DNA from: Marsupella aquatica
Taxonomy: Eukaryota; Marchantiophyta
Length of the DNA stretch: 64,000 nt
Assembly: GCA_973895155.1 (NCBI GenBank)
Contig: OZ316896.1
Coordinates: 5,022,001 to 5,086,000 of the forward strand
Reading direction: 5' to 3'
The notes beneath the pieces are model-generated. The model saw only the letters and a list, made by a program, of their open reading frames with translations, was not told where the DNA came from and did not search any database. Position 1 is the first letter of the stretch. Each line of letters opens with the position of its first letter. A program made the translations under genes and the position numbers. Positions 12,001-23,525 of the stretch are shown in pieces.

Positions 12001-13192
12001 GCAAACTCTAACGAACATGTTTTAGAACCAAACCCAGAGTGGAGATGACGGGTGCAGCTCGAAACGTGCAAACTAGAATTTCGGTTGAATGGTTTTGTTC
12101 AAACACTCAGATCCACGTTCTGGCTCTTGAGAGACGTGAACTTCCCGCTTCAGCAACACGCAAAATCAATTGAACTATGTGTGTCTGTGCCATCCTGGGA
12201 GTAGATTTCTGACAGTTCTGACGATGATAGAGTAATTTGAAATCACTTTTATGAGCAGGATGAAGAGGCAGGAAGGCCCATTGTCCGTCGCACCAACTCT
12301 CAACTTCTTATGGAGAATCTGGACTACTGTTTCGTGATATTGAACACATACATTTTCACTCTTTCAATATTTCCAGGTTTTCTCTCTGAAGACACAGGGC
12401 GGCATCAGTTGGGCACATGGTGAGGAGTACTTACTCTCCTTTGCAGTGGATGCTCACGTGTGGTAATGCAAACTCATAGTTGGTTACGAGTACTGTGGCC
12501 TACAAGAACTATGTTTGTAGGTCCATCATCTTCTACCTTATGCGAGTACTACGGAGTCTTTCCTTTCTTTATTTCGTACAATGCCCTTGAAACTGTTTGC
12601 GTTGTATTTTGCAGGTATGTACTTACACTCATTGCCATGGTCGCTATTGGGGATCTTACTGGCCGTTGCATACCTCTCATCAAGGCCCTCATGCTGAAGT
12701 CTCGACCAGGACTAATTGCACTTTCCCTTCTTCGTTATGGATTGATCCCCGCGTTTTACTTCACTTCAAAATATGGCGGGCAGGGATGGATGTTGTTTCT
12801 ATGTATACTTCTGGGCTTATCCAACGGTTACATCACTGTCTGCGTCTTTGTAGAAGCTCCAACGGGCTACTCGGTAAGCAGAATGAAACATCCCCGCCTC
12901 ATTTCGGATATGTTGTGAGGTCAAGGAATTATCAGGATGACTGTTAATTGGGAACCTGCGAATTAAAAGCATATTTATGATTCTCATTTCGGTTCTCTTC
13001 CTGCAATTTAAGAACTGAATTCATTGCAGCTACAGAATCGGTGTTTCCCATGTCTGCTCACACAACCTGTGTTAACTTTTGCAGGGTCCTGAACAAAACG
13101 CCCTAGGTAACATCTTAGTTTGGTTCCTTCTCCTGGGCGTAGCGGCCGGAGTTGGACTGGACTGGTTGTGGTTGATTGGCAAAGGGTGGTGA
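9063..13192 (+). CDS. ENT: Equilibrative nucleoside transporter (ENT/SLC29), tandem copy 1
   Basis: ENT proteins move nucleosides across the plasma or vacuolar membrane. Nine coding exons rebuilt by hand: 9063-9095, 9451-9555, 9803-9958, 10330-10473, 10589-10694, 11489-11664, 12259-12419, 12615-12873, 13085-13192. All introns are GT-AG, no stop interrupts the frame, and the sum is 415 residues, the usual plant ENT length. Diagnostic stretches in order: GNGCLFAWNS in TM1 (about 24-33), RYHPTRV and YQPFAL (47-62), LDLATSGHGG (99-108), FADAFIQGGMAGDLS (125-139), SSGVMTAGLRFITKA (154-168), PKLEIVKYYRS before the central loop, NLDYCFVI, GDLTGRCIPL (307-316), IPAFYF, and GLDWLWLIGKGW at the end. 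The cytosolic N-terminus is only about 12 residues. The start MTESEG is conserved in copy 2, which supports the tiny first exon. Orientation is the same as copy 2. A conserved TTCAATAA word near 13378 may be a poly(A) signal. Confidence 0.93.
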
Positions 13193-13611
13193 TCAACCAG
13201 CTTTGGAAAATCTCTTTGGAGAGGAAACCGAGGTCCCTTCCACACTGCACCAGTATTCAAGCTAGAAACCGTCGGTAGATTTCCTTGATGTGAACATTAA
13301 TTAATATCACATAACACGCTGGAGCTTGTACTGAACAAATATTATAAGAGAAGCACTCATTTTCTGCATAGAATGTCGTTCAATAATGTACAGCAATCTA
13401 AGGTTCATCATGTTTTCGGTCTTGACCTTTTCGAATTAGTAGCCATGGCTGTAGTCAGAAGTGACAAGTTGGCTTTCGTTGAGTACTACTTAGCCCATCC
13501 CCTGTATTTAACTCAGAATTGGCAAAGAAATCTTCTACCAAAAGTTCATATGCCCTCAAACGATGTTCTGTGTTTTGCTTGCTATGGTCACTCTTCTTTA
13601 TTTTCTCAAAC

Positions 13612-14771
13612 CATAATTACGGACAGGGTCCCTTCCAAAATTCCAGGCTCCACAATGCACCACATCATCATGACACGCTGCATGAAGAGACTTCTTTTTG
13701 GATAAAATTAATTTTTGCATGCGTGTTTGTGACAACTTTGCTGTAAAATCTAGGACGCCATGCCGTAAAAGAGAATGTAAAAACAACTGACATGCAAATC
13801 AAAAGACAAAAAGATTGAGGTAAAATTGCCCAGTAAAGGTTTTATTTACATTTTGATGTTATTTATAACATGAAATTTTCTCGACAACAATTTTTGATTT
13901 GACATTGTTGAGTCAAATCATAATGAAAATTCACATATAATATGGTGTTGGAAAGATCTTGACGAGACTATCCTAATGAACTCAGGATTGTCACCATTTG
14001 GTAAGAATTGAGTAAGTAAAAATAAATTTTACTTGTGATTTCATAATCTCTAATGTGAATAGAAACCTTTGTTGCACAACCCCTAAAATGTTAATCCCTT
14101 CCATGACAATGAACCTAAAATTGATAGATTTAAAATTGACATATTTTATCAAGTACTAAGGAGATTATGAGTTTTAGAATTTCTTTAGCTTTTTAATGAA
14201 CTTAACATTGATAGATTTAGTTGAGTTTTGAGGAGATTATGAGTTTCCAATGTTCTCTAGCTTTCCAATGAGTGTGATATTGGGAGATTTCATCAAATAC
14301 TAAAGTGGTCATGAGTTTCTAAATTTCTCTAGCTTTTGATAGATTCCAAATTTTACAATTGGAGATTTGTTTCCATGAAACTTTTTGTCTTAGACAATTC
14401 TGCAAAGTTAGTGATTTGATGACACCGGCGGCTTCTCTCTCTTCATCTCTCTGCATGTAGAAATTCAAACGTGATTACTTTTGATGCAACTTGAGTGCAT
14501 CCAACATCCCTTCGTTATCGCGGAGGAAACCGTCAAGCACCATTTTGCTGAAGTGGGTAATTAAACTACCCACAGATTAAACAATAGTTCACATTGCAAG
14601 TGGTTTTGTGATTGATGTTAATTATGGTTGCCTTGGTAAGTTTGGCAACTGTTTCAAGTGTCAAACATTGACTTGTCCATTTTTGATATGTTTTTCTTTA
14701 GACTTGGAGGTCCATTGGGCTTAAGTTTCTAGATAACTGCCTCTAAAATAACATGGGGGTACATAGATTAA
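13612..14771. other. 1.16-kb AT-rich segment present only in duplication copy 1
   Basis: Copy 2 passes directly from a CTCAAAC word to TTCAAGATGTC (about 22040-22055), whereas copy 1 has 1.16 kb between the matching words (ending 13611 and resuming at about 14772). It is AT-rich, encodes no recognisable protein and holds an internal tandem repeat at 14125-14350. It is either an insertion into copy 1 or a deletion from copy 2. I could not find clear terminal repeats or a target duplication at the edges. Confidence 0.6.
14125..14350. repeat. Imperfect tandem repeat, about three 70-87 bp units
   Basis: Units begin near 14125, 14212 and 14284. Each has a TAGATTT-like start, then GAGATTATGAGTTT (GTCATGAGTTT in the third), then CTCTAGCTTT or a close variant. 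A partial unit may precede the first at 14109. It lies inside the copy-1-specific segment. Confidence 0.7.
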
Positions 14772-15365
14772 TTCAAAGATGTCAAGTTATTATTACTTGC
14801 AGACTGGTCGTGGATTGGCAAGAATGAAGACGGCCTTCACTCTTGAGTGCTGGTATTTCAGCAGGTGCTACAAATTGAAGGCACAAAAACTCGGCTTGTC
14901 CACTAGCTTCAAAAGACTTTGTTGCTGGTGCTTGGGATTAGGGTCATAGCATTGTGAACCTTGAAATGCAAGCAATGAGAGGGCTCATCGCAAGTCGGCC
15001 AACCGATGGGAACAAAGCCCAGGCAAAAAAATTAGGGTCACCAACTACTATTAGGAAGCCTCAAATATTGAAATAACACCCACCTCACGGGAGTCCCGCA
15101 ATACACTTGGGTGCACCAAAACTGGGTAGCAGGGCAGTGATATTTTTGGGCCCTCAGATTTTAGAGGGGTCGCAGCAGTGTGTGAAAATCGCAAGGTGAA
15201 TCAATAAACACACTGAAATTGGGTACTCTCCTTGCAGCAGTCGGCCCTCAGTTTTGGTCACAACTCCTCGGCTTGACTGGTCGGGCCTCACATTCGGTGG
15301 CTGACCAGTTGTTTCCGCTGCCCCCGGTCACAACACTCCTGGACAAGGTCATGTGCAAACATTCA

Positions 15366-15477
15366 TTGTATTTGAGACGCCCTATTGCACATTTAAGTCT
15401 GCATCTCACACTGTAAACTCTCGGCCCGACTAGCTAAAAGCCTGCATCTTCTAACATTTGAGACTCCCTATTGCTGA
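15366..15477. repeat. Short direct repeat (ATTTGAGAC..CCCTATTGC) about 92 bp apart
   Basis: ATTTGAGACGCCCTATTGC at about 15368 recurs as ATTTGAGACTCCCTATTGC near 15459, with weak similarity between the flanks. A similar GAGACGCCCTATTACC phrase occurs near 7580. It looks like remnants of a dispersed repeat. Confidence 0.4.
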
Positions 15478-15699
15478 CAACATGGATGTTTTGCAACTCC
15501 TTTGGCTCTATTCAAATCCCCAAATCATTAAAGAACCTCCCCTTTTTGTTGCATGCTTGTTGAGCACATCAGGTCCATTCACTTCACCCTAAACCTAAAA
15601 CTGTCATAAATTATGTTATGAAAATTGTCGGACCTCCCATGCATGTTCTACGCCACAACTGTCATAAAATTGTTAAAAAAGTCTTCATGCTTTCATATC

Positions 15700-16275
15700 A
15701 ATTGTTAAAGAAATCACCTTTATTCAAAGATAATATGCACCTTTATTCAAGAAACACAAAAGTAGTTGACACTGTTGAGTATAGACGATAATCGCAACGG
15801 TAAGCACATGACATATCCAACATGCAAGTAGTCGACACAAGAGATACGTGGTTCACCTCCTTGAGGCTACGTCCACGGGAACACACAAGAGAGCTTTACT
15901 GAACTCTAAGCCCATCGGCTATACCGAGTCTCCACAGTGTAAGCTCTCCTTATCTCTCAAGTGGCTCCATAACAATGAGCCTTGGTTCTACCTCTCCAAG
16001 CACACATGCCTCTTATGATATAGTGTGCAACTTAGTTGTACCTAACCACATAGTTGTACCAACCCACGTTGTTGTACCAACCACGTCATACCTAACCTAG
16101 ACGTAAGAGTAAATACCCAACAGACACATGAAGTAATTATATAGTTCATCTCATCAAATGCTACGTCCACCTGGAACACACAAAGAAACTCTAGTAAACC
16201 CTAAACACGTTGACCATTCAAATTCTTTTAGACTAGACTCTCCTTGTCTATTAGATGTCTCCATAACAATGAGTC
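15700..16275. mobile_element. Older LTR of the same family, split by the solo LTR
   Basis: If the solo LTR and one GACAC are removed, the flanks join as AAAGTAGTTGACACATGAAG, then a diverged copy of the solo LTR's own text: GCTACGTCCACCTGGAACACACAAAG, and CTCCATAACAATGAGTCTT near 16258. The solo LTR's interior reads GCAAGTAGTCGACACAAGAG at the matching place. So the young LTR inserted inside a related, older one. The outer ends of the old element are not resolved. Confidence 0.6.
15773..16122. mobile_element. Solo LTR with 5-bp target duplication
   Basis: The 350-bp segment starts TGTTGAG and ends CCCAACA, so its ends are the perfect inverted pair TGTTG/CAACA. It is flanked on both sides by GACAC (15768-15772 and 16123-16127), the 5-bp duplication left by LTR-retrotransposon integrase. 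Inside is ATACGTGGTTCACC followed by GCTACGTCCACGGG, a phrase common in plant retrotransposon LTRs. No internal coding region is next to it, so this is a recombination product. Confidence 0.85.
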
Positions 16276-16277
16276 TT

Positions 16278-16505
16278 AATCCACCCACTAATTACTAAGT
16301 AATATTAGGGAAGTAATGAAGGCACATTGAATTTATCCAAACATTTGACTATGGTTAGATTAACTATGATTACAAAGCAAATCTACACCTGCCTAATTCC
16401 ACCCACTAATTATCAAGTAATGTTAGTGAATTAATAAAGGCAAATTTAACTTTAACTCAACATTTGATTATGGTTAGATTATCTATGATTACAAAATAAC
16501 TTTAA
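16278..16505. repeat. Two-unit imperfect tandem repeat, about 115 bp each
   Basis: CCACCCACTAATTA begins a unit at about 16280 and again at about 16400; both continue with AAGTAAT.TTAG and, about 90 bases later, TATGGTTAGATTA. It directly follows the old LTR remnant and may belong to that element. Confidence 0.7.
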
Positions 16506-16613
16506 AATTTGAAAATAAATGTCTAAAGAACAGGGTGATGAGTCTTTGGCTAACTCACAATGGCTTGGATTCCCTCACTCCTATGGATCTCAAAGAAAGG
16601 CAGTACTCCTACT

Positions 16614-16664
16614 GTCTTCCCTTGAACACTGGCTTCCCTTGAACACTGTCTTCCCTTGAAGACT
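16614..16664. repeat. 17-bp tandem repeat, three units
   Basis: GTCTTCCCTTGAACACT at 16614 is followed by near-identical units at 16631 and 16648 (one or two differences each). Confidence 0.9.
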
Positions 16665-16990
16665 CTATTTGAGATTTGACCATAAAATGTTCTACATAGA
16701 GCACACATAGTAAAAAATTCAAGAATATATGATAATGCCAATATTCAAACACAATGTCCATTTTCAAACACAATGCCCTACATATACAAAAATTAAAACA
16801 CATAGTCAAAACACAAATGCAACCGCCCGGGGGCACTATTCAAATAGAGCACCCCATGGCCCACTATTCAAATATAAGACCATGGCATTGTATTAGGGGG
16901 AAGATGAGAGTAATTCCATTAGATAAGCCTTTAGTACATTATTTTACTCGAAGGATGAACCGAGTGAACGGGTGCTCTTGTTTTCGAACA

Positions 16991-19900
16991 GTCTCTACAG
17001 TACCATGAGGTCTCTTTGCTACAATTAAGGGTGACCGTTCAAGACAAAACGAGGACCGGTAAGTTGACCGGTCGAGTGTGTCTTCCACAGAATCTGCCAG
17101 CGAATCGTGCTTTTTAGAGAATGTCTAATTAAATCCACAGGGACGAGTTTGCGTTTCTTCCTCCCCCCACGAATTTTTGGGACTTCATTTTCTTCTTGGA
17201 GTGGGTTTATTGACTGATGACTCAATTTTGTGGGGGACTAACTTCGAGGACCCAATCCGAAGCATCTTTCGTGGAGCAGAATGATTGATTGATTGAGTGA
17301 TGATCGACTGGCTCACAGCAACCACTTTCTAAATTTGCAAGCGGATTCGCTCTAGAATGCTGTCACGAACACAGGAATGCCTGCAGCAGATCCATTCGTT
17401 CGCAGACCTCCAATTTGTGGAAAGAAGAAGCTCTATGGTGGTGCGAAACGGCGGCTGGTTTGAGCTTCGAAAATGACTGAGTCTGAGGGCCGCAGAACTT
17501 TGAAGGTGCACTTTCGCTCTGGACCCATTGATGCTTCTTTATGAAAGACGAAGCCGTTTACTCCAAGTCCTTGTTTCTGCCTCGCTGCAAGACTCGCATT
17601 CAACAACTCTGCGTCCAAAATTGACCTGGTCGATTAAATTGGGCTCAGTAGACAGTTTAAGTTTTTACATGGTCGCTGAGAAAATCACTGGAAGGAATGC
17701 TGTGAGAGTCAGCTTTCAATTCCGGATGGTTTCGTAGCAGGAGGACTTGAGCATGCTAATTGTGCTGCTTTCTAACTGGAAAAGGAAGGAGTATTTGCCA
17801 GAGACTTGGTTCTAGTGGCTGCTTTGAGTTGGCTCAGGTGTAAGCTGCCATAAATCAAATTTAGACTTCTGTTAAGTCATCCTTGATCGATTGCAGGGTA
17901 AAACTGTCGGCTATATCGTCTGCTGGCTGCTCGGCAATGGCTGTCTCTTTTCCTGGAACAGTATGCTCACGGTGGAAGACTACTTTGGGAACGTGTTTCC
18001 GGTACTTTTTCTCTGTTCTCTCCTTCGCAAGGCTGAATAACACGGACTAGAGCACAATTTTCTCTCGTCTTTACTAGCATGCAGGTCTTACCGTCACCTT
18101 CAGGGTCCTCGATTTCTGAATTTATCGTTTGGATATAAATTATATTCGGTGTGAAGCGGATGCCTGTACTCAGCCCCTTCTAGAGTCTGCAAACCTTGAT
18201 AACTGCTGTACTGAGTGAGGGCTTCGCATGTGCAGAGGTACCATCCTACGAGAGTGTTCACGCTGGTTTACCAGCCATTTGCGCTGGGCACTCTAGCAGT
18301 CTTGACATATTATGAAGCTCGTGTCAACACTCGTCTCCGCGTTCTTTCGGGCTATGCTCTGTTTTGCTTATTTGTCCTCCTAATCCCAATTGTAAGCAAG
18401 GATTCAGGATTCAGGTTTCTATTTGGTATCTGGTAACAATTTGGTCTGTCGCCCTGGCTGTTCAAGTGTAGGGGATGTATAATAATTCTCCTTGATGCTC
18501 TTTCGCAAAGATCTAGAATTTACAGCGTTCACAAATCGAGATCATTTTCAGTGTAAATGACAGCCTTTGAGACAGTGCTGAAACACAGTGATGTTCTCTC
18601 AGAGCCTTCAAAGTTTCTTCGTTAGCTTTGGTTGCCTTCGTGGGTTGTTTGCTTCACGAAGAGCAAATGAATCCCAAGTTTGCTCTGCTGGTACCTATGT
18701 AGGAGAGAAGCATCTCGTCTTGGATCTCATGCCAGATTTGATGATGTCAACTGCTTGTTCTGGTGCCCATAGCTCGATCTTGCTACGTCCGGACATGGAG
18801 GTATCGGCCCGTACGTTGGAACTTGCCTGTTTGTGGGAGGATTTGGCTTTGCGGATGCATTTGTACAGGGGGGAATGTTGGGCGACCTCTCGTACATGGA
18901 TCCCCACTTTATTCAGGTTCGTTCAAGCTGTGATTCCAAGTTCCCCGCATTGGCTTGAAGGATGTCCCTTAAGTTTACTTACAATGAATAAAATCAGTGA
19001 CTAGAATTGTGTCGTTGGTGACTCAACAGGCATTCTCTGCAGGATTGGCCTCATCTGGAGTTGTGACGTCCGGTCTGCGCTTCATAACGAAAGCCTCATT
19101 TGATAAGGCATCAAATGGTCTTCGAAAGGGCTTCCGTGAGTTCTCACACAAAATTCTCATCAACTTTCATATTTTCTTTTGCTTTTCAAGCCTATTACCA
19201 CGTCACATTCTCTCATAGTTTCATCCGGAGAACGCTAGTGACGCAGTGTTCCCTCTCAGATTTAAGCAAAGGAAGCTCAGTTCCAGACTTGGGTTACGAC
19301 GAGTACTAATATTCCATCGGCTGGGTGTCCGAGGTACCAATCGGGTTTATTGAAGAGAAGAAATTTGGAACAGAGACAGATCAATCGCACACTAACACTC
19401 CTCTTGGAATTCCTGAGCCTTATCCCTCTGTCGTCATTTCTTTTGGATCTATGTGAGGACAAGAAGTCAGTGCTTTTACCTTGGGGTATGCTAAACTATA
19501 TCTAGTGCCTACTAGACCTTGAGTGTGTCCTTAATGCATTTTCCTGTATAACAGACAGAAACGTACTAGGATTCCCTCCCAGTGTTCTCCTTAGACCAGA
19601 CAATCTCCTGCTCTCGTCTATGGTGGTATTCGATTCCTATAACATCCGGAAACGATGGCCATCTTGCTATCGTAACGACCCTACATGTCCTTAACGCAGA
19701 GTTTTGTATCTCCCTCGATTTTTCCTCTTTAACTTGCAAGTGCCTCTTGGCCGCTGCTGTGGATCTGTGATGTTTCTGCAAATATGCTCCATTCGTCCTA
19801 CATTTTCCCTGAAGTCGAGTTTCTCAAGGTGTTTCATGAGATAGAGATTTTATAAGGCGGTCTGTTGCGAACGTCATGTGAATTTCTGAGGAGGACCTTT

Positions 19901-22900
19901 TTTTAACGCAAACTAACCAGTGGACGCAGTTGTGCTGCGCAGTTCTATTTTTCTTCTTGTCAGCATTTTTTGAGATACTGTGCCTTCTACTTTATGCTTT
20001 CGTCTTTCCCAAACTCGAGATTGTGAAGTATTATCGCTCAAAGACTGCTGCGGAAGGTTCGAAGACTGTGACCGCTGACCTCGCCGCAGGTGGTGTCTAC
20101 GACGCCGTGCCTGTCAAAGTAAGGAAATTGTGACACGTCTTTTTGCATTCGGAAAACCAAAAAGAATGGGATCGAGTGCCGACTGAGCAAATCGAATGGT
20201 TTCACAGTTGCAATTGTCCATAGGCGAAGCTCCTAACACGATTTAGTGATTGTGCTTATGATATGCGTCATTAAGCACGATAAAAGTTTCTATAAGGATA
20301 ATGGGCCGATCCTTCTTGACTGATTTTGGACATGAATAGACAATCAGTAGTTTCTCGAACGTAAGAATATAGGAGGGTATCGCATTCTTAGGCAACATGA
20401 CCCTGCATACTTTTTTCCCATAATTTCTTCAACAAAAGCATGGGTTTTACTATTTGTCCCTCTTTTTTTTCAATAGACTTTTTATGTTTTGGGGGATAGC
20501 AAATTCTAACGAAAATGTCTTAGAGCTAAACCCACAGCTGATGGAGATGACTTGTGCAGCAAGAAGCGTGCAAAGTAGAATTTAGGTTGACTGGTTTTGT
20601 TCAAACACACGGATCCACGTTCTGGCTCTTGAGCGACGTGAACTTCCCGCATCAGCAACACGCACATCAATTGAACTGTATATGTTTCGTGTGTGCCATC
20701 CTGGGAGTGAATTTCTGACAGTTCTGAAGATGATAGATTAATCTGAATTCGCGTTTGATGAGCAGGATGAAGAGGCAGAAAGGCCTATTGTCCGTCGCAC
20801 CAATTCTCAACTTCTTATGGAGAATCTGGACTACTGTTTTGTGATAGTAACCACATACATTTTAAGTCTTTCAATATTTCCAGGTTTCCTGGCTGAAGAC
20901 ACAGGACGGCACCAGCTGGGTAGTTGGTGAGGCTGGATGCGCATTTGTTGTAAATGCAGACTCATTTATGGTTATGAGTTTGTAGGTCCATCATCTTCTA
21001 GCTTATGGGAGTGCTACGAAGTCGTTCCTTTCTTTATTGCCCTTGAAGCTGTTCGCGTTGCACTTGCAGGTATGCTATTACACTCATTGCCATGTACAAT
21101 TGTGGGGATCTTCTTGGCCGTTGCATACCTCTCATCAAGGCCCTCATGCTGAAGTCTCGACCAGGACTAATTGTGCTTACCCTTCTTCGCTATGGATTGA
21201 TCCCCGCGTTTTACTTCACTTCAAAATATGGCACTCAGGGATGGATGTTGTTTCTATGTATACTTCTGGGCTTATCCAATGGTTACATCACTGTTTGCAC
21301 ATTTGTAGAAGCTCCAACGGGCTACTCGGTAAGCAGAATGGCAAATCTCCGCCTCCTTTCGATTATGAGCGACGTCGAACTTGTGACGTGATCAAGATGA
21401 CTGTTAATTGGGAACCTGTGAAAAGCATTTATTATTCTCATTTGGGTTCTCTTCCTGCACTTAAAGAACGGATTCATTGCAGCTACAGAATCGGTGTTTT
21501 GCCAAGTCTTTTTACACAACCTGTGTTTACTTTTGCAGGGTCCTGAACAAAATGCCCTAGGTAACATCTTAGTTTGGTTCCTTCTCCTAGGCATATCTGC
21601 CGGAGTTGTACTGGACTGGTTGTGGTTGATTGGCACAGGCTGGTGATCTACCAGCCTTGGAAAATTTGCACTGCCACACTGCACTAGTATTCAAGCTGGA
21701 AACCTTCGGTAGATTTACTTGATGTGAACATCAATATCACATTCCAGGCTGGAGCTTGCATTAAAACAAATAATCATATGAGAAGCACTCATTCCCCGGC
21801 TAGAATTATCGTTCAATAACTGTACAGCAAAGTTGAGTTCATCAATCAATCTGTCATTACCTTGTCAAATTGGCAGCAATGGATGTAGTTACAAGTGAAA
21901 AATTGGCTTTTTCTTGAGTACTACTGAGCCCATCCCATGTATTTGATGCGGAATTGGCAGAAACCTTGTACAAAAGGGTCATATTCTGTCCCACAATGTT
22001 CCGTCTTGCTTATGCTATGACGACACTTCTTTACTTTCTCAAACGATACTTCAAGATGTCATGTTGTTATTACTTGCTGACTGGTCCCGGACTGGCAAGA
22101 ATGATGCGCCATTCAGTCTTGAGTGCTAGTAATTCAGTAGCTGTAACAAATTGAAAGCACAAAGACTTGGCTCGTCCACTAGCTTTAAAGGACTATTGCT
22201 GGTGCTTGGGTTTATCTAGTCATTGTACTGTGAACCTTGAAATCCAAGCAAGGGGATCTCTCATGAATGTCAAAGGTCAACAGTTATCGCTCTCTTGTTA
22301 ACTCCCCGGCACTTGCTCTCTTGGGGGTGCTAACTGACTCTTCTTCCCAAATGAAAACTCATCGGAAACCTTTCTCGAGTCTTATCAACAAAATCGAAGG
22401 TACTAAATGCGCGATTATCTTTGCTCGACAGATTGATATGTTGATGATCCCTTGCGCAACACTTGTGAACACACAACACAACCATCAGCAATCTGGTGAG
22501 TCGAGCAGTGCAAATGGGTATCTGATAAGAAGATGGAACGGAAATTTTCGTTAAACCTGCAACAAAAATTTATGTTCTACCAGACCAAGCTTTTGATAGA
22601 GCTAGAAAACACTACAGTGGGCTTATCATCTCGTAATAGTGCACCATCGAATTATTATGGACTTCCTATCCTACGTTTGGAACCAATTTGTAGCCAATTT
22701 AGGGCCTTCCTTTCCGTTCAGAGCACAAAATACAGGCAATCTTCTTGTATCCTTTAATTCACGCCCATCTTTGTATTTCATGCTTGAAAGGACATTTGCA
22801 GAAGGTTCCTCCCTTTCCTTTCCTTTGCGCTTCACTCCTCCCAAGGTATATTCACGAGTGTAATACTCCATTCCTCATATTTTGCAATCAATGATACGGA

Positions 22901-23525
22901 TTGACCATTCTGTCGTATCCCTCCGTGAAGACGTGGGATCGGAGAACATGCACAACAAGAGTTCGTGGACTAGAGAGCCATGGCCGCTTTCCTTTTAGCA
23001 CAAACTATTCTCCTGTAATTAACCAGAACGACCGTCTCTGTAGAGCTCGAGCGATCTCTTAAATCTGTAGACCTGGTAATACCGAATCTTGCACTACGCC
23101 AGCCTTGACTGAAGTTACTGACCCAGGGCCGCAGCAATTCAAAGGCTACCAACATACAGCATGCCGGGACGGTGACGCTGTTTTCACGAAGACTTCTGGA
23201 ACTACAGTCCTGGTACGGATATACTCCCCCGGGCTCGGGTTGGGTTTCTGGCTGATGAGAGTCGATAAGTATGAATGGACGGAAGGTTCTCATAAAGAAT
23301 TCTTCTCAGACAAGAAAAAGTAATACTCCCGTTTTGGCTGGAACTATGCACCGACTCATTGATGATTGAGTCTTGATGCACCTTCATGGTCTTGCTCAAC
23401 TTCTTCCACGAACATGGATGTGATCCAACTTCTTTGGTTCTATTCCATCCCCCTACCTCCACTTGTAAGGAAGCATTTTCTTTTTGCACGCTTATTTAGC
23501 GGTTCGGTTTCGTTTACTTGATCTG
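16991..23525. repeat. Tandem segmental duplication, copy 2 (carries ENT gene 2)
   Basis: This is the direct copy of the 8511-15600 block. Leader, exons, introns and 3' flank all match. The close match ends near 22265, and a weaker match recurs at 23408-23525. The sequence between (22266-23407) has no clear counterpart in copy 1 and shows no gene. Confidence 0.85.
17473..21646 (+). CDS. ENT: Equilibrative nucleoside transporter (ENT/SLC29), tandem copy 2
   Basis: Nine coding exons: 17473-17505, 17897-18001, 18236-18391, 18773-18916, 19030-19135, 19943-20118, 20766-20926, 21070-21328, 21539-21646. Every exon has the same length and phase as in copy 1, all introns are GT-AG, and the product is again 415 residues without a stop. 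My hand alignment counts about 47 differences (roughly 89% identity), spread through all exons, with clusters in the second half of exon 7 and the start of exon 8 (YNCGDLLGR versus VAIGDLTGR). Here copy 2 is closer to the usual plant ENT text (AMYN.WDL.GR). Conserved marks: GNGCLFSWNS, YQPFALGTLA, LDLATSGHGG, FADAFVQGGM, SGVVTSGLRFITKA, GPEQNALGNI. Both copies appear functional; substrate or expression differences cannot be read from sequence alone. Confidence 0.93.

Larger units (their letters stand above)
8511..15600. repeat. Tandem segmental duplication, copy 1 (carries ENT gene 1)
   Basis: Sequence from about 8511 matches sequence from about 16991 in the same orientation through the promoter or leader, all exons and introns, and the 3' flank. 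The match runs to about 13611 in copy 1, is broken by a 1.16-kb insertion, resumes at about 14772 and continues to about 14990. A weaker match reappears at 15478-15600 (versus 23408-23525), around a shared AACATGGATG phrase. The 8.4-kb offset is constant apart from insertions. Boundaries are judged by eye. Confidence 0.85.
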
